Part shown: piece after piece, positions 61,969 through 64,000 of the stretch | Layout of the letters: each line of letters opens with the position of its first letter | Position numbering within the stretch: the first letter of the stretch is position 1 | DNA from: Rhizobium sp. CF122 | GTDB lineage: Bacteria; Pseudomonadota; Alphaproteobacteria; Rhizobiales; Rhizobiaceae | Assembly: GCF_000282035.1 (NCBI RefSeq) | Contig: NZ_AKKA01000107.1 | Span: 18,875-82,874 of the forward strand | DNA: 64,000 nt | Direction: 5' to 3' | Program-made: the position numbers and the translations under genes | Notes under the pieces: model-generated | What the model was told of the DNA's origin: nothing | Database searches by the model: none | What the model saw: only the letters and a program-made list of their open reading frames with translations

Positions 61969-62472
61969 TCACTCGCTTCCAGTGGGCTTGACGCCCATCT
62001 CGCTCATGTCCCTGAAGACGTTGTTCACAAGCGGCCGCACATCCGCCTGCGGCACGTGGCAGGCGGTGCAGAAGTAGCGCCGCGGCGAAACGTCAGCGAG
62101 CATCTGGCCGTCACGCGTCATGTAGTGCGTCACGCTGATCATTGGGGCGCCGGATTCCTGGGTGAACTCGCGCTTATGGCAGGACATGCATCGGTTGGCA
62201 TTCACCGACAACTCGTAGCCCTCGATCGAGTGAGGGATTATCGGCGGCTGGTCGGGGTAGGCGCGCATCCGGCGTTGGTCGTCAACGATCCATTTCGGCA
62301 ACGGCGCCGCCGGGCCTACCGCCATCGAGGGCGTCCGTCCGATCAGCTGGGGCGTCGTTGTGGATATCACTTGGGCAATCGCGGTCGTCGCGACGAACAG
62401 CAGCAAACCTGCCGCGACGGCCATCCATTCAGGCCGCCTCAGACGGCCACGGGAACAATCTTGACCGCGCAT
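61969..62472 (-). CDS. napB: periplasmic nitrate reductase small subunit
   Basis: The 167-residue dihaem cytochrome has a signal peptide (AVAAGLLLFVATTAIAQ near 18-34) and two haem motifs, CMSCH and CTACH. It carries electrons from NapC to NapA. The ATG at 62472 overlaps the napA stop by 34 bp; a second ATG at 62424, closer to the signal peptide, is an alternative start. Confidence 0.9.
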   Translation of the reverse strand: MRGQDCSRGRLRRPEWMAVAAGLLLFVATTAIAQVISTTTPQLIGRTPSMAVGPAAPLPKWIVDDQRRMRAYPDQPPIIPHSIEGYELSVNANRCMSCHKREFTQESGAPMISVTHYMTRDGQMLADVSPRRYFCTACHVPQADVRPLVNNVFRDMSEMGVKPTGSE

Positions 62473-64000
62473 TTCTTGTAATCCGTCTGTTTGGAGATGG
62501 GATCGGTGGCGTCGAGCGTAACCTTGTTGATGAGCTGGCTGGCGTCGAACCAGGGGACGAAAACGACGCCAGACGGCATGCGGTTGCGACCGCGGGTTTC
62601 GACGCGCGAGCGGATCTCGCCGCGGCGCGAGATGATACGGACCTCGGCGCCCTGGTTGATGCCTCGCTTGCGTGCGTCATCGGCGTTCATGAAGACACGC
62701 GCGCCAGGGAAGGCCTTGAAGAGCTCGGGTACCCGCATCGTCATCGACCCAGAATGCCAGTGTTCGAGCACGCGGCCGGTGACGAGCCAGAAGTCGAACT
62801 CCTCGTCCGGCGATTCGGCCGGCGGCTCGTAGGGCACGGCGATGATGACCGCCTTACCGTCTGGCTGACCGTAGAAGTTCACGCCCTCGCCTTGCTGCAC
62901 GAAGGGATCAAAGCCCTCGCGATAGCGCCAGAGCGTCTCCTTTCCGTTGACCACCGGCCAGCGCAGCCCACGTACCTCGTGGTACATGTTGAAGGGCGCC
63001 AGATCGTGCCCGTGGCCGCGCCCGAAGGTTGCATATTCCTCGAACAATCCCTTCTGGATATAGAAGCCGAAGGCCTTGGCCTCGTTGTTGTCGTAGTCCG
63101 GATCGGTATCGCTGAGCGGAAAGCGATCCACCTCGCCGTTGCGGAAGATCACCTCGTACAGCGTCTTGCCGCGGTACTGCGGGTTTGCCTCGAGAATGTC
63201 TGCGGGCCAGACCTCGTCGGCCGTGAAGCGCTTGGAGAATTCCACGAGCTGCCAAAGGTCCGAGCGTGCCTCTCCGGGAGCTTGGACAAGCTGGCGCCAG
63301 AGCTGGGTGCGGCGTTCCGCATTGCCGAAGCCCCCCTCCTTTTCCACCCACATGGCGGCCGGCAAGATCAGGTCGGCGCTCATCGCAGTGATCGTCGGAT
63401 AGGCATCGGAGACGACGATAAAGTTGTCCGGGTTTCTATAGCCCTTCCAAGTCTCGTTGCTTGTGTTGGGTGCGGCCTGAATGTTGTTGTTGACCTGCAC
63501 CCAGTAGAAATTGAGCTTGCCATCCTTCAGCATGCGGTCCTGCTGCACGGCGTGATAGCCCGGCTTGTCGGGGATGATGCCGTTCGGGATGCGCCAGATC
63601 TCCTCTGCCCGCTTGCGATGCTCGGGATTGGTTACCGTCATGTCGGCTGGAAGACGATGTGCAAACGTTCCGACTTCGCGCGCGGTGCCGCAGGCGGACG
63701 GCTGGCCAGTCAGGGAGAACGGGCTGTTGCCGGGCTCGGAAATCTTTCCCGTCAGCAGGTGAATATTGTAGACCATCTGATTGGCCCAGACGCCGCGCAC
63801 ATGCTGGTTGAAGCCCATGGTCCAGAGCGACATGACCTTGCGGCTGGGGTCCGCATAGAGTTCCGCCAACTGCTCGAGGAATCCGGCATCGACGCCCGTC
63901 AGTTTCGCCGTCTTCGCCAAGGTGTATTCGGAAACGAACGTCTTGAAGGCGTCAAAGTCGATCGGCTCCACCTTCGTCGGATCGGCCGCACCGGCAGCCG
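62439..64000 (-). CDS. napA: periplasmic nitrate reductase catalytic subunit, C-terminal part
   Basis: The minus strand is open from the right edge to the stop at 62439, about 520 residues of a protein normally near 830. Molybdopterin-family motifs are NQHVRGVWANQMVYNIHLLT, GQPSACGTAREVG, DAYPTITAMSADLILPAAMW and, at the C-terminus, HWHSGSMTMRVPEL and GVVFVPWFDASQLINKVTLD. The Fe-S N-terminus and the cysteine ligand lie outside the window. NapA reduces nitrate to nitrite in the periplasm, taking electrons from NapB. Confidence 0.93.
   Translation of the reverse strand, partial: AAGAADPTKVEPIDFDAFKTFVSEYTLAKTAKLTGVDAGFLEQLAELYADPSRKVMSLWTMGFNQHVRGVWANQMVYNIHLLTGKISEPGNSPFSLTGQPSACGTAREVGTFAHRLPADMTVTNPEHRKRAEEIWRIPNGIIPDKPGYHAVQQDRMLKDGKLNFYWVQVNNNIQAAPNTSNETWKGYRNPDNFIVVSDAYPTITAMSADLILPAAMWVEKEGGFGNAERRTQLWRQLVQAPGEARSDLWQLVEFSKRFTADEVWPADILEANPQYRGKTLYEVIFRNGEVDRFPLSDTDPDYDNNEAKAFGFYIQKGLFEEYATFGRGHGHDLAPFNMYHEVRGLRWPVVNGKETLWRYREGFDPFVQQGEGVNFYGQPDGKAVIIAVPYEPPAESPDEEFDFWLVTGRVLEHWHSGSMTMRVPELFKAFPGARVFMNADDARKRGINQGAEVRIISRRGEIRSRVETRGRNRMPSGVVFVPWFDASQLINKVTLDATDPISKQTDYKKCAVKIVPVAV

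Overview
The window looks like a stretch of a large plasmid or accessory replicon from the Rhizobiaceae (Ensifer/Sinorhizobium, Rhizobium or Agrobacterium). The evidence is uniformly GC-rich coding, dense sugar ABC-transport operons with ROK, LacI and LysR regulators, a ttu-type tartrate cluster in the gene order known from Agrobacterium vitis, nap genes, and many insertion-sequence and gene remnants. No ribosomal, tRNA or replication genes were seen.

Layout. 1-5.2 kb: a tartrate cluster with divergent ttuA (LysR) and ttuB-ttuC-ttuD-ttuE. The last two genes are broken: ttuD by a frameshift, ttuE by a large internal deletion. 5.2-15.4 kb: a plant-polysaccharide module with an intracellular GH28 pectinase, a CUT1 sugar transporter, a debranching-type glycosidase, a ROK kinase, a ROK repressor and a transporter ATPase. 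Four copies of a 17-bp palindrome (TTCGTC-N5-GACGAA type) lie in its promoter regions and probably tie it into one regulon. 15.5-18.1 kb: a large membrane-anchored protein of unknown function and an IS1182-like remnant. 18.1-26.3 kb: an eight-gene operon with a BMP-type (purine/nucleoside class) ABC transporter, an 8-oxoguanine-deaminase-like amidohydrolase, a GST-like protein, a Rieske-oxygenase catalytic subunit that has lost its Rieske cluster, and a separate Rieske-cluster protein. This resembles the NdmC/NdmE/NdmD N-demethylase of caffeine degraders and is the most interesting system in the window.

26.4-35.1 kb: an inactive-looking acylphosphatase homologue, a small unknown gene, then a LacI-controlled GH78 alpha-rhamnosidase and CUT1 transporter operon. 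35.1-45.4 kb: a mosaic holding an arginase-like gene, two ArsR-AHSA1 pairs on opposite strands, a dihydrofolate-reductase-family fragment cut by an integrase fragment, a quinol monooxygenase/SDR/aldo-keto reductase set with a LysR regulator, a DUF1003 membrane protein, an IS110 remnant and an outer-membrane-type protein.

45.5-52.7 kb: IS21-like terminal repeats, a GNAT acetyltransferase, two paralogous alpha/beta hydrolases around a frameshifted DUF1348 gene and a flavin-binding protein, and a divergent triple-PAS histidine kinase with a FixJ-type regulator. 52.8-59.4 kb: a molybdopterin oxidoreductase, an extra dapB, a Nudix hydrolase, a decaying copper/periplasmic cluster (b561 fragment, His/Cys-rich protein, DUF305, broken Csp/DUF326) and a RES-Xre toxin-antitoxin pair beside a truncated acetyltransferase. 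59.5-64 kb: an arylsulfatase and the napA(partial)-napB-napC periplasmic nitrate reductase genes, running off the right edge.
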